The position numbers and the translations under genes are program-made. 64,000 nucleotides of DNA from Numida meleagris (Eukaryota > Chordata > Aves > Galliformes > Numididae), in the NCBI RefSeq assembly GCF_002078875.1, contig NC_034414.1, forward strand, positions 9,374,495 through 9,438,494, written 5' to 3'. Of this stretch, positions 22,400 to 57,496 are shown piece by piece. The stretch's first letter is position 1. Each line of letters begins with the position of its first letter. The notes under the pieces were generated by a model that was not told the origin of the DNA, ran no database searches, and was given only the letters and a program-made list of their open reading frames with translations.

Positions 22400-25300
22400 A
22401 AATTGAAAATTAGTATTATGGTGCAGTTCAGCTAACACACTCCATGCCGTTTATTTGCTCTTAGGAACAGGAAACTCACGGCACCCCATGCTGTCACTGG
22501 TAACTCCCACAAGAGCCGTTTAAAGGGCCCAACGAGTCACAGTGCGCTGCCGCTACTTGCAGCAACTGCAGGGATCAGACAAGCAACCCCACCTCAAATG
22601 CCTCTCTGTGCTTCACGCTGTGCCTTGTGCTACCTTGATTACTGCAGCCCAGCAAAACCACCAACCTCCCGTACCCAATCACCTTAAAACAAATCCCTTG
22701 AGTAACAAAGGTCCTGACAAATTGCAGCCGCCAGAGCCCAGGCAGCTCAGAGAGCCGGGAGCACGGCCCTGCTGAGCTGCTGTCAGGCTCCCTCGCCTCT
22801 CGGCCCGAACACAGCTCAGTGGGATGCTCTCACCCCGCACAACAGCCCTCTGGTGCCCCTGCCTTGCCTCACCACACAGCCTGCTCTGCTGCAGAGGGAC
22901 ACCTCTGCAAGGAGCATGGTCCAGAGTCTGAAATCTCAGAGATAACACAGTAAAACACATGGTTAATAAAGAACAAAGTTAGTACTCAACCATGTTTTCC
23001 CTGATGATTGCTGGGGCCTGATCTCCAGGAGCAGAGGCCTTGGGACAAACCTGAGGCCGCTGGTGCTGCGCAAAAATAATGAGTGCCTTAAATTAATTTG
23101 GCTGAACATTTTGGCCATTGACACGACTCAGTACCTCCGCACACTCCCAGTTTATGCACAAGGTTGGTGTTGCTCAGGGCTCCACCATCATCTCAAGGAA
23201 CAGAGGACATTAGTTTTTCTTCTGGTAAAGCACGAAGAAACATTTCCACTTCAGTGTCACAGCCCATATAGTCCTCACACTTCTGACAGCCTGAAAACTT
23301 TCTGAAAGACTGAAAGACTTTCTTTGTTTTCAAGCAACCAGTGACAATCTACAAGAACACAATTTCTGAGATTACAGAAACCTGAAAACTGTAATTTCTG
23401 AAAACTGAAGTCAGACAATGTAATCTATGAAAAAAAAGAACTGGGCATCATTTACACAGAGATGGCTACACCAAGCCAAGTGCTGTACAAACACTTGCCT
23501 TGCAATAATTTAGAACTACAATAACGTCCCATTCAAAACACGAATGCACTGTATAGCAGATACCAACTGAAGTATTTGAGTTTCAAGATAGACGGAATAC
23601 AAGAAGGCCTTTAAAAAACACAGCTTTCATCTTGATCAATAGCCCACAGGTAGAGATGAAAAGCACTTCCTTATGAAGGTCTCAAAACTGTGGCTTGCTT
23701 CATTCATAAAGTTTTCTTTATAAAAGGTTAAAGAACTTAAGCGTTCAACAAAACAACTGACTGTGCCCTCCCCCACCCCACCCCCCCAAAAAAAGGGAAA
23801 AAGAAAGGAAAGAAAGTAAAAGCTGCAGTTTCCTTCCCAAACTCAATCTAAATGTAACTGATGCTGCACTGCTTTCTGGAGTCTACAGACACAGCTATTT
23901 AATGAGGGTAAGTGGCAAATAGAACTTCAGAAGCCTCTTTGTACAGAGCAACCTCTTAACTGTTGGTCACTGTAACAGCTTAAATTGGACAACATCAAGT
24001 GGAACAATGTTGAGTTTGTACAGAAGAGGAAATAGTTCTAAAGAATGTGAAGACAGAAAAATGCCAGAGGAAAAAAGGAACAGTGAAAGAAATAAACAAA
24101 ATAAACCCAATTGTTTAAAAAGAAAATTTATTTCCAAACTGACAACAAATAAGAAAAGGAAGTATTGAATAAATAAGCAACTTTAACAAAACGTGTAGCT
24201 GCTATAAAAGGACCACATATTCATAGATTCTACATATGTGCCATTCTGAATCTGCATGAGCTGTGTTTTTGCTGTAGTTTGATGGGACTATCAATAGCTG
24301 TATTGAAGAGAAGTTGATTCTCCCCAAGCATGAGGATGGTAACTTGGCTATCCTGCCCACCACGACAAGGACTGACATTACCAGGCCTATCAACAGCCTA
24401 AATAAAAAGCACTACAGAGCCCATTTCCCTAGAGAGTACATTAGCAGAGGAGATTGTCACAGGAAGAAGAGAGGCGAGCAGGGAAGAGCAGAGTCGTCTT
24501 CTACTGCGCTATACTCTTGGAGCCAAACTCAGCCCTAATTCTCTGAAGCTCATTAAATTGCACCTCTGAGCTCCTGTAGATCATGCTAAATAAAAACCCG
24601 ATCCTGTGAATAGATGTGTACCCTGGTGTCCAGGCAGTGCATGCCTAGCAGTAGTGCAATGTCTACAAATTCAATTTATTTTCAGAATATATTTGCATTT
24701 AAAAAAAAAAACAAAAAAACTACTTGCTTTTAAATTAAAATGTGTATCAGTCCGGTGCACTCAAGATTTCTGCTACCAGAAATCCTTATCTGGGGCAGCA
24801 CGCTCTCACTGATAACCAACAGCTTTTAACTAGGAGTTTTCAAACTTCAAGGGAAACAGTTCTCTCTTTCGTGGGTAGCAGGACAACCTAAATAATGATG
24901 AATGGGAAAGAAATGAAACAATGGCCAATTTGTCTAGCTGTCAGAGGAAACTGCCACAGAAGGGAGTACAGTGCCTACTTGTCAGGATTTCCTGCACTTA
25001 CAAGTTCATCTGCAGTCCCCCAAAAACCACAGTGATCAAATTAGAAGAGTTCTGCCAAAAACTGGATGAAAACCATCGTAGAGCAGCCACCCTAGTCTTG
25101 ACACTGGTTCATTTTATGAGAAGGATAAACAAAGTGAAAAAGCTGAAGAAAAGGAAGGTCAGGTTGCTTCTATGAAAATCAGAAACTCTACGGCAGCTTG
25201 TAGTTGATGCTGCCAGTCCTTTTACTCTTTTTAGCCCATACACTGCATGTAGATAGAGCATTTTGCAAGGATATTATTTGCACTTCCTGGGTGAACACAA

Positions 25301-28300
25301 GAGCAAGAGATTGAGGTAGACAACAGAAAGGGGAATTTGACACCCTCTTACTGAAGAAGAAATTCTGGGCCCAAAATATGGGAATTCAAAGGAAGACCTG
25401 AAAATACTCAGAAATAAGTTACCTTTATAGTTATATTCAAAAAAAAACATAGATTTTTGCCAAGCAGTCAGGCACAATTCCTCAGTATTTATAGCAATGA
25501 AAGCATATACTCTTTATCAGGTCTTAATGATTCCCTTTCTGCCTGCATTTCTTCCTCTGGTTACAAAGAAAATGGCAGAAGTATCCGGATCCTGTGAGTT
25601 GTATTCAGATCAGAAATTTTCTTGAAATTTGCAGAGTGCTATGCTACGATCTTCTAGTTTGAAAAGAGAACGATTGCCATGACTGAAAACAACAGGCATA
25701 ATAAGAATGCCCCTTTCCTGTGCCAAAGTGAAGTTAAAATGATTGGAATAGAAGATTTTTTTAATCTGAGATTAAAAGCCTCAATACTTCCCATGCACAT
25801 AAATGAAGTAGTCACTACTAATTTACCAGCATCGCTAATCTTTATCTTTTTCCCCTCCTGCAAACATACAAAATCATAAAAGTACTCTGCCTTTTCTCAA
25901 ATTTACTGTAATTTATTTTAATAATCTCTTACGTGTATCATTTAACATAAGTTATCTTGTGTTTCTTAGAGATGCAGATAAGCAGATATAAACTTATACT
26001 ATGAGTTTCAAAAAACTCAGACACCTTCTCCCTATTAAAACTATCGAAAGAAACCTACAAGCATTTAAAAAAGCTGCCTCTATCTTCAGTGTACCTGTTT
26101 ACAAAGCAAAAAGCAGCAGATTCTATCTGCCCCACAAATCATTTCTGCATTTGCTTATTTATCAGTCATCGTAATTTACATTCAAATCTGAATGAACTCT
26201 ACATCAAAGCTAAGAGCCCATGGGAGATGTAGCTTTGGAACCTTGCTTTTTCTCTAGGAGCTTTCTACAGTGCCGTGATAGCTTCTGTTATGTCAGCAGA
26301 CCTGCCAGGTATCAGGAATGTCTTTCCCTTGTCTCGTCTCACTAAGATACCTGCTCAGAAGTCCCTTAGCCAAACACTACAGAATCAACATTATGGCGAA
26401 TCAGAAACTCCCCAGATAAGTACGTAAAACACAGCAGTCAGCCAACATGTTGAGGGTAAATGCTGGGCTTTTGATGGAAGCATGTAAGACATTTTTTTTC
26501 CACACAATCATTTGTGCTCAAAAAGCATCAACATTTTGTCATTCTTTTGAGTAAAATGCTTCAAATAATTTAAACAGAACAAAATGAATCCAGATATGAT
26601 CTCTTAGTTCTTCAAAACCTGAGCTGGATGGGATTTAAGAGGGCCACATTTCCATTAGAGAAAAACACACAGACTATGTAGAACTAAATGCTTCCTTGTT
26701 GATATAAGCTTGTATGTTTATTGGGATAATTAAGTCTGCTTTGAACATAACTCCCCAGTTAAAACGTCTGCTATCACATTAACGGCGGGGTTAGGTGCCA
26801 GCCAATTACTATTAAAGGTGATAGTCTAATCGCACTGTCAGATATTCCTTTGGCCAAGTGAACTTTGCTGGCAAAGCAATATCAAAGGAACTTCAAAACT
26901 GCTGAAAACACCTAAGCTATATTGCAAATACACAACATGACAACAAAAAATGCTGATATATGACTTATGAGTACAGTTTACTATTTAAGGCAAAAGAACC
27001 AAGACTGGCTTTTGGTCTCCTGTCATATGGGCTCAAACTTCAGAAGGCTTTTATCCAATGGAGCAAAAAATACTTTTGGGAGATCCACTATTCAAATACA
27101 CACTGATTTGCAAAAATAGGCGTACATTATTATCAACAATGAGCTGGAGTCTGAATTTATGCATCTGCAAAGACAAGACACATGTTCATTCTGGTATTTT
27201 TTGAGAAAGAAATGATAAAGACTGAAATGATATATTTCTGAAGCGTCAAACAACTGTAGATAGCTGAATAGCATACAAGTTACTCTTCACTTCTAGTCTT
27301 TCAATCTTCTAAAAAGTAAGAGCTTGCTCCCTTAGAAAATCCTTTTCCTGCCCACCTTACTCTTACTTTCACCTGTGCTATACGTGAAAACTCTACTAAA
27401 ATCTGTACTAAACATCTTATTGTTACCCTTCAAAAACAAACTACGTGACTGGAATGGGTTCATTATAGGGCACTTGCGCATTCTGGTTAAGCCGGAGCTA
27501 TGGTCACCCTAAGGTACGCAGTCTGAGTTTAACAGATGTCGCACTTAAGTTGCTGGATTCAGAAACAGTCTTCTTCACACCCTTACTCTGTGCCATCTTT
27601 TCCTGGCGGTTAAAACTGATTGAACAGCTTCCTGTTCCTAGGGCTCTGCCTCCTGTGAAGTACGCAGCACACTGGGATTTTTCAGTGTTCTAGTACAGCA
27701 TGACTGTCAGAGAAGCCAGAACATGCCGTCAAGCAAAGTGCTCCCCACATTGTAGTGAAGGTTAGGAACCAGAGCAAAGTTTAGGAAGAGCTGCCCTCCA
27801 AGCTCCGACATTTTGTTTATCTGGACTATTAGCTTTCTCCTTCTGTTAGGCAGACATCACATGTCCTTTTTTTCCTCCCATACTGTGCCTGAATATCTCT
27901 GGTATCAGTCAGCTGATTGGTCGCTGAGATTACTTATACTATCAGGGATTATGGCTTTTTACAACTTTGTTGTCAGGCTTCAGGATTTACTCTTATAAAA
28001 ACACAGTCTTGCAGCTTCAGCCTATTCACGTGTGCTTTGGCATTAAGCTCTTTAGGGTAAGAACTGTCCTATTGTTATGCATAGTGCCTTTGGCACAGAA
28101 GGTCATCAGCCTCGAGCACCCCTAATAATTGCCTCCCTGTTTTTACTATCTGGAGAGGCACTGAACTACAGTAAAGAAAAGCAAATCCCCTAGTGCTGAC
28201 TGCCAAGTCTAGAGATGGCTTGTTTTTTTTTCCTTTAAGGAAGGGGCTGGAATTAAAGTCTGAAAGAAAAATTGTGACTGGGAATGCTGGACATGTGGGA

Positions 28301-30270
28301 GCCAGTTTCTAAGAGGAAGGGCTGCTCTACTTCATAGGATCCTTCTTCTACAATTTCCTTCTCCCAGCGTGCCACTCCCTTTGAAACAGAACATTCAAAA
28401 AGAGGAGTAAAGTCTATGGGGAAACGTTAAGAGATTTCTACTGCCTAACACCCAGTCCTTTTGGGCATATTCTTTGCTTCCTCCCCCTGATATCCTTTTC
28501 ACCAATATCCCTGCCTCACCCAATTTCAATCTGCGTAACAGATTTTTGTTCTCCACTACAGAACCTTCCAATGGCAGTATCTGCTCACAAGACAGTTCCT
28601 TCCACCCCTGCCAGAAGGGAAACAGGGCAGAAAATCACAGAGGACTCTCCACTCTGAAAAAAAGTCTGTTACACATACAGGGCCTCACAGAGAAAATACA
28701 TATAATCATCTCTGCTTCTCTTTCAAGACTAAGCAGTCTAAGTCGGTCTGGCTTGTTTATTCAGTATTTAAGTATGTTTTCCTTTATAGGGGTAGCTATG
28801 GGGGAAGTGCAACCTTTGACTGTCGGAGTTTTGCAAGAACAACTTGTAAGATTCAAGAAAAATCACTTAGTATTTTGCAGCTTTTCCTTACCAAGCTAGT
28901 TTCAATACCTTGCAGGAAACTGACTAGTATGAAGGAGGAAGTAATACTCACATTTGTACAGTGGTCAGAAAACGTCCTGGGAAATGAGAGGCACTGATGT
29001 TATTTCTTTGCTAAGTCACTTCCAGCCGTTTCCAAAAACTATTAGCAATGAAATTTAAGAAAAAAACTTGAACGTTCATGTCAAATGATACATCTTTAAT
29101 TTCTAAAAGGTCGTAAAAACTAAGAAACTGATCTAGTTGACATATAATTAACCTCTTTGCATAGTACAGTTTATCTCCATGGGACATCAAAATTACTTAA
29201 AATTTCAGGAAATCTGGCATCTAAGTAAGTAAACAGCCTCAGTTCTATACAAAGGTTGCAGACAACCCCACTGTTTTCAAGTTTTACTCTGTGACAGCTC
29301 TGGAGATAAGTCTGTTATGACCACATTTATCCCACAGTACTGTGTTCTCTCACGGCAATTTGCAGTTGGCCATCTGTATGAAAAGCATAAAAAGCTGCAA
29401 CCCGTATCAATATAGTAAATCACATTAAATTCAGTTTGCCCTTCCTGATGTCAAATACCTCCAAGTACATAGTTGTTTTGTTTTTTTTAAAACGTAAAAT
29501 GAGCACTTCACAATACGTACAAAATGATTACTTGATCAACATTTCACCCCCAAGATGTTTAATCCTTCCCTCGAGGAAGATAAAGGTGGGGCTTCAGTTT
29601 CAGAAGTGCTCTTGACACTCATCTAAAGTAAGCACTGAATCTTACAGGAAGCCAAGTTAGTTTAACTTGCTCAACAAGCTTACTAACAAGACAAGAAAAG
29701 ACATTTTTCTGTATAAAAAGTTTTACGTTACATCTTACAGTACGTGTTAGATTTATCTACAATGCATTTTTTTTTTCCTTTACAGAATGATAGGTGGAGA
29801 GGAGCACTGTACTTACATAATCTTTAATTAATCCTTTTTGTCTAGTAACTTGTGTCCTGATTTTCAAAATCATTGATTATCAACACATCCTAGGTAGCGA
29901 ATTGTAGCTGCAGGCACTCAGAACTGTTGAAAACAGACTATTAGTACATGTACTCATGCCCCAAAGGAACCATTTGAACATATTCCTCTTGAAAACCCAT
30001 AGTTTACTTTTTAGTCAAAATCAGTTGACTAATTATGCTTAGTAATAATTTTTGTAGTGCTTTAGAATGCTTAAAATAACTATTAGCACTAATTATTTCA
30101 CATACTTTAGTGGACCACGGTCAAAACGAGTAAGTCAAAAATTTAAATTTACGATAAATAAACTTTGGAAAAAATTATACAAGGCCGTAAATAAATAATT
30201 TAACTTGTCCCATTAAAAGTAAAACAGTATGTCACAGAACAATATCGTCCTATCTAGATAATACAATCTT
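22400..30270. other. Intergenic region between ZNF143 and WEE1
   Basis: About 7.9 kb of mostly AT-rich DNA. A (CCCCA)/poly-C patch lies at about 23,769-23,789. All open frames are short and show no family resemblance; the longest is at 28,474-28,899 (141 codons, plus strand). I recognise no gene, RNA gene or transposable element. Regulatory sequence is possible but not visible to me. Confidence 0.6.
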
Positions 30271-30277
30271 GTTATAT

Positions 30278-31001
30278 TTTATTGCATAATATTTTCAGAG
30301 TAACATCTTAAGTAAAATATGTAAAGAAACGAAATCATTAGATTTACTTCTTTTAATATCGAACAACCAAAGTTTCTCCTTTGTACATAATCCAATTTAA
30401 AGATAATACAATTAGCACTTCCAGCATTAACATTCTGTATTTACAGTGAATGAGATTGGGTGGATAATCTAAAGAGTATTCAGATCTGTATGAAACAAAT
30501 CAAAATATGAAGGTTTACAGTAGGCTCAAAATCCATCACTCTTCCATTTATGGAAAGCAATTTAAAAGGCTTTGTCTTCTTTATAACTTCAAAGGGTTCT
30601 TGAAATTCTGATTTTGTTATAGTCTTTACAACACTTCAAATCTTCAGTAATGCCTTCATTATTTGTACATGACACTAAAAATTAACTCCAATACTTCTGC
30701 TTTGTTTTTAACTTGCTTGTAGACCAGTCTGAAATCTGATGAAAGGATAACAAGGAAATTTACTATATAATCCTAATTCCATATTCCTGAATATACAACA
30801 GTTGGAAGTAGATGATGTCAGTCCATTCCACGGGTTATGTACACAACACTTACAAAACGTTCTTTGCTCTTGCATAAAATGTGTACACAGTATCAATGAG
30901 CGGGGAACTTCAAAGTTTTTATGGATTGCTGCTGGCATGAACCTTTGTTGTTTGAAAACAAAATACCTTTCACTCTATTGTTCTGGTAGCAGTTTTTGAA
31001 G
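30278..31001 (-). other. ZNF143 3'UTR with AATAAA at 30283-30278
   Basis: This is AT-rich non-coding sequence after the stop codon. The first clear AATAAA on the gene strand is at 30283-30278 and gives a 3'UTR of about 720 bases. An ATTAAA variant occurs near 30,350. Longer forms cannot be excluded because the next kilobase is also very AT-rich. Confidence 0.5.
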
Positions 31002-53112
<22,111 letters not shown>

Positions 53113-53627
53113 TGTCTGCCTAAAAAGAAAGCATTCACAGGGCATTAGTACAAAACCTAAATACAGAACCAGAACTAGTTAAATGCAATCCAAGATTAAT
53201 TGGATTGTCACGCAACCGCTACAAACATTTTTTGTTACCTTCCACACACAGATGATGCAATGAATGAATGAGACAGCTGTAAAGTACTTCCATGAAAAAA
53301 AAAAAAGTAATTTGAAATAGTTAAGTATTGCTATCTCAATTAATTAAGCTATTAAGAACTTCTGGTAGCAGTTAGCAAATTGAACTTCAACCAACATATT
53401 GTCTTTATTTCAGCTGGGATGGAATTATTTTCTTCAGAGTGTCTGGTATAATGCTATGATTTGGTTCCAGGAGAAAAACAATGTTGTTAACACAGTGATG
53501 TTTATAGCTGCTGCTATGCAACATTGTACAGAGCTGAGGCAATTCTCAGAGAAGGGCCCAAGTTGCTGGGAGGGAACAGAATAAGGACGGGTGATTTAAA
53601 CTGTCCAAAGGGATATTCCACACCATA

Positions 53628-53635
53628 TGACGTCA
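53628..53635. promoter_or_regulatory. Perfect CRE (TGACGTCA) inside the LTR
   Basis: This is an intact palindromic CREB/ATF site in the LTR U3 region, 516 bases upstream (gene sense) of the ZNF143 ATG. Whether it acts on ZNF143 is unknown. Confidence 0.6.
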
Positions 53636-53754
53636 GCCAGAAGGAGTTTTGAAGGGGATGGGAGTTCACCTCATTCTCTTTTGCTGCTCAGGGGCTAGCT
53701 GGGCATCGGTCAGGAGATGGTGAGCAATTGCTTGTGCATCACTTACTATATGCA

Positions 53755-53780
53755 TTTATATATATATATATATATATATA
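53755..53780. repeat. (TA)n microsatellite
   Basis: About 13 TA units lie within the LTR, probably expanded after insertion. The length is likely to be polymorphic. Confidence 0.95.
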
Positions 53781-56324
53781 GTCATAACAATTATCCTTTT
53801 CCTTTTCTCTATCTTAGTAAATAGTTTCATATCAAGCCACAAGTTCCACCTTTTTTTTTCTGACCCTCTCCCCCATTCCATTGGGAAGGAGAGAGAGAGC
53901 AAACAAATGTGTGGTACTCAGCCACCTGCTGGGTTAAGCCACAACACATACAAAGAAAAACTGTGTCAATGATGGTACAAATAATGATACCTTTTTGTCC
54001 CCAGAATTAAAATGAAGCTGATGATTCACTCATGGTCACCCATAACAACAGCAGGGCTTTCACTGCACGAACGTCTCCAGTGCCAGCAAGAAGTTCAGGA
54101 TCACACACTGGTGAAACACACACTTGATTAGTAAATCCAAATGGTCCAACTATTTCATTAAGCTTCCCAGGAAGATTTATATCATATATCTATATGTATA
54201 TACATGGGAGGATACATATCTAAAGTAATAAATGATCTCACAACAAAATGTGTTAATAACAAGATAGTGATTGCTAAGTGACAGGCACAACTCTGTACAT
54301 ATCTCACAGAACCGGTCATTCCTCTGGATATCTATTTTTTACCCAGGCATGCTTCTGCATGGAATATTAAGATGTCTATTGAATTTGAAAGGATGCTACT
54401 AATTTTCGGTATTACTGGGTAAGGAAGCTAAAAAGTAAATTCACAGCACTGCATCCTACTAACTCAGATCTTGGCTTTCACCTCAGAAAAAAATGTGTCA
54501 CATACAAAGAGGTGGATGAACGAAAAAAACACATGAAATTGCAATGTAGGCTACACAGCATTAAAGCATTTTCTTTTTTTCCCCGAATGTATTTAGTCAA
54601 GTTTTTCCTCACAATAAGTGGTAGTTAGATAATCTCAAAAAAGGGTATAGATAAACAAGCAAGACTCCTAATCTTACCATGTTCTATGACATGCTGTTTT
54701 GTAATTCGAGGTCAAGGAGAATAATCCAGGATTTCAAATTTACTTCTCATTAAATGTCTAAATAGCTGTTTTTTCTTCTACAATCTGAAAATCTGCCTTT
54801 GAAAAGCAACTCATGAGTGGGCTCAAAAACCACGGAGACACTTACACTTGTAAGTCAGAACTAAGGAACAATGAAAGCAAAGTAGACCACTTAGGTCTTA
54901 GGCCTGCAGGACGCACGCAGCATTTATAAGGTTTGGCACATCTATTCAGTAGTCAAAGAGTCACATTTTCCAAATAGATCCAAGTGACTTTGAACCAGTT
55001 TCTATTTTCCAGCACGGCAGCAGGAGCCGCTCTCCCATCTCCAAGTTAGTGGCTTTAGATGAGTAGCTTTGCTCCCTATTCCCCAGAGACACCCTCTCTC
55101 CTAAAATAGGGACAAAACTCTCACCTAGAAAGCATTTCGCTCATAAACCACAAATGGGAGACCATGTAGAGCTACAGGACTGGCTTAAGCAAGCACTGCA
55201 AGGAAGCAGCCCTTTCTTCAGCGTTCAAGTACTGTGTGGTGATTAAGAACAGAAAATGCACACAGTTAAAATGAACAAACAAACCTGCAAAATAAATAAA
55301 TAAACTTTAAAACATTTTACCCCAGACCAGTTTGCTGAGACTGCTTCTCTGGAGGTACTACCAGCTCGTAGAAAGTCTAATTACGGTATCGGATGCTAGT
55401 AGAGAGCAAAGTTTATTTGCCCTCTTAACTGCTAACAGTGTTCTGTATTGACAGTGCTTCCCATTCACTCAATTTTCAGGACACCTCGTGGAAGCAGACT
55501 GTAAATCATCTAGACTGCTTCACACATCAGAGAAGAAAGGCTGCACAGACTCTTTGAGACCGTGTTCTGAAATCATTCTAGCAGAGACTGAACTTCAAAG
55601 GCCTCTCATTTGGGTTTTACTGTAGAGAATTCCCCCTCCTAGCAAAGTATCTTTTAAGAAGCCCTCGGCATCGTTAGTATACAATCCACCTTTAAAATAG
55701 AAGGACCTTCCTTCAGAGTTTATGCCTGTTCTCATAACTCTGGGGAAGGACAGAGGAAGCAAAGTCCCACAAGAGCCTTAGTAGAACACACTGTTTGAAG
55801 GCTCAATGGCTATTTTGTAATAAATAAATAAATTTAATGCAGATAACCACGTTGCTACTTTTCCTCAATTGACTCCTTTCGAAACATCCCTTCCAATCTA
55901 ACCTCCTCCCAATCCTCCGCTCTCCCATTAACTCACCTCAACTCCATCCCTTCTCCTCAAAGTACCAGTTCCCTTCTTCACATGACCCTGCCGCAGTACC
56001 AAACTTCCAGCATGTTTCTCTTCATCCCACCCCTGTCACCAATGTAACTCAAAATCTGTGGAGGGAGGAACACCCTCAAGCTAAAGGACACACTGCTCAC
56101 TCTGAGGGTCCCTTCTCGCACCTCAGCAGCGAAGACAGGCTAAGCAAGCAGCACTATGAGGTCTGAGGAGGAGCATGGGCAGGGAATAAAGGGAAATGTA
56201 AAGCTGGTTAACATTGTAGAGAAATGGGTCAGGATACCTCAGAGATACTGTTGTGTAGATATTGCCGCCACAGCACCATTATCTTTTTGTTTTACCTTCT
56301 GTGTTTGTTTTGTTTGTTTCTTTG

Positions 56325-56495
56325 TTCAACTAGAATAGTCAACTACTGGAGCAGATTGCCAAGAAAGGTTATGGACTCTCCATCCTTGCAGGTGCTGAAG
56401 ATGATGTGACAGAGCCCTGGGCAACTTGGTTCAAAAGACCCACGTGGAGCAGGGACTGGTTCAGGTAACTTCTGTACCTAGAGAACTTCCAAGTC
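56325..56495 (+). mobile_element. CR1 LINE 3'-end fragment
   Basis: The segment reads 'ggttatggactctccatcc' followed by 'gccctgggcaacttggttc' and 'ggagcagggactgg', which is the CR1 3' end at moderate divergence. It is short and non-coding, in antisense orientation to ZNF143. Confidence 0.75.
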
Positions 56496-57483
56496 AGACT
56501 GCTCTGAGTTTCCAGTAATCTAATTATTTTGGTACTGCGTACTTTTAGAACATCACCGTGCCATTGGTACATCACTGACCATGGAAGTATCACTTCCTAT
56601 CATGTTTTTATTCATTCACAGCTTTTGTTCGTTTGGAAGCCAGTGTGCTTTGATCAAACTGAAGTCTCTTCCCTTACCTCAGCTCCTTTATTCACTCAGC
56701 TCCCTCTCCTTTCGGCTAACTGGCTTATATGATGACCTCTTCCCAGCTTCCAGCAAATGTCTTCACCCTTCTTCCACTCCAAATCACACCAGCTTCTCCC
56801 CCTAAGCCACCTCAACCTCCTGTCTGCCAGGAATTTTGTCCACAAGAACCTGGAAGAGAAAGACTTCCTTTATCAACTTCAAATCCCACACCTCTAGTTA
56901 AAAAGCAGTTGAAAGCAGCCATTTTTAGGAAAACACACAAGCCCTGGCCTGGAACCCGTGCACTCACTAAACAAGATCGATGCTTTCCAGTTCATCTCAA
57001 AAGCTGTCCTACAGGAAGACACACATACAGCCTCGGTCACGAGGTACTCGCTGAACTGAAAACGTAGGACTCAATTCTGTGAGCCGCTGCAAATCTTCAC
57101 AGACCACGTGCAAGTTGCAGTTTTGAAAGGCACGTATCAATGCATTTGGGAAGATTTTCTAAAGGACTGTAATACACACTGCATTCCTGACACGATCGGT
57201 CACCAGAATATTCCTGTGGCATTCATGCAGACAGGATCTTACCTTTTTAAGACAGCCAAAACACTACCCAGAGAAAAATCAGCCTGAGACAGAAAATGGC
57301 TGAAGCTGAAACCCCTTGCACCGAAAACAGGAGGAAGCAGAAGGCGGTCACAAGAAGCGATGCTGAAACAAGTCTCGCACTGTCAAGCACAGAGGGAAGG
57401 CAGCTTGTTCAGTGTGCTGCTGATGAAAGCTGTACCAGAAATGTGAAACATGCCACCCACCAGGGTACACAAAGTTTTATTAA

Positions 57484-57496
57484 TTTTTTTTTTTTT
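57484..57496. repeat. T13 homopolymer
   Basis: This is a T run followed by an AT-rich stretch (57497-57519). No flanking element is visible. Confidence 0.85.

Larger units (their letters stand above)
53400..53946 (+). mobile_element. Solo LTR of an avian endogenous retrovirus
   Basis: The sequence follows the layout of a common avian ERVL-type LTR as I remember it: a start near TGTC with 'ctgggatggaattatttt', the block 'gggatattccacaccatatgacgtca' at 53,610-53,635, and a 3' end 'gggttaagccacaaca'. It begins TG and ends CA. The five flanking bases are CATAT (left) and CATAC (right), a near-match target-site duplication. No internal retroviral sequence lies on either side, so it is a solo LTR. 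It is antisense to ZNF143. Confidence 0.75.

Noticed and set aside
28474..28899. A 141-codon plus-strand frame in the WEE1-ZNF143 gap
   Set aside because: It has no recognisable motif, no splice or promoter context and ordinary composition.
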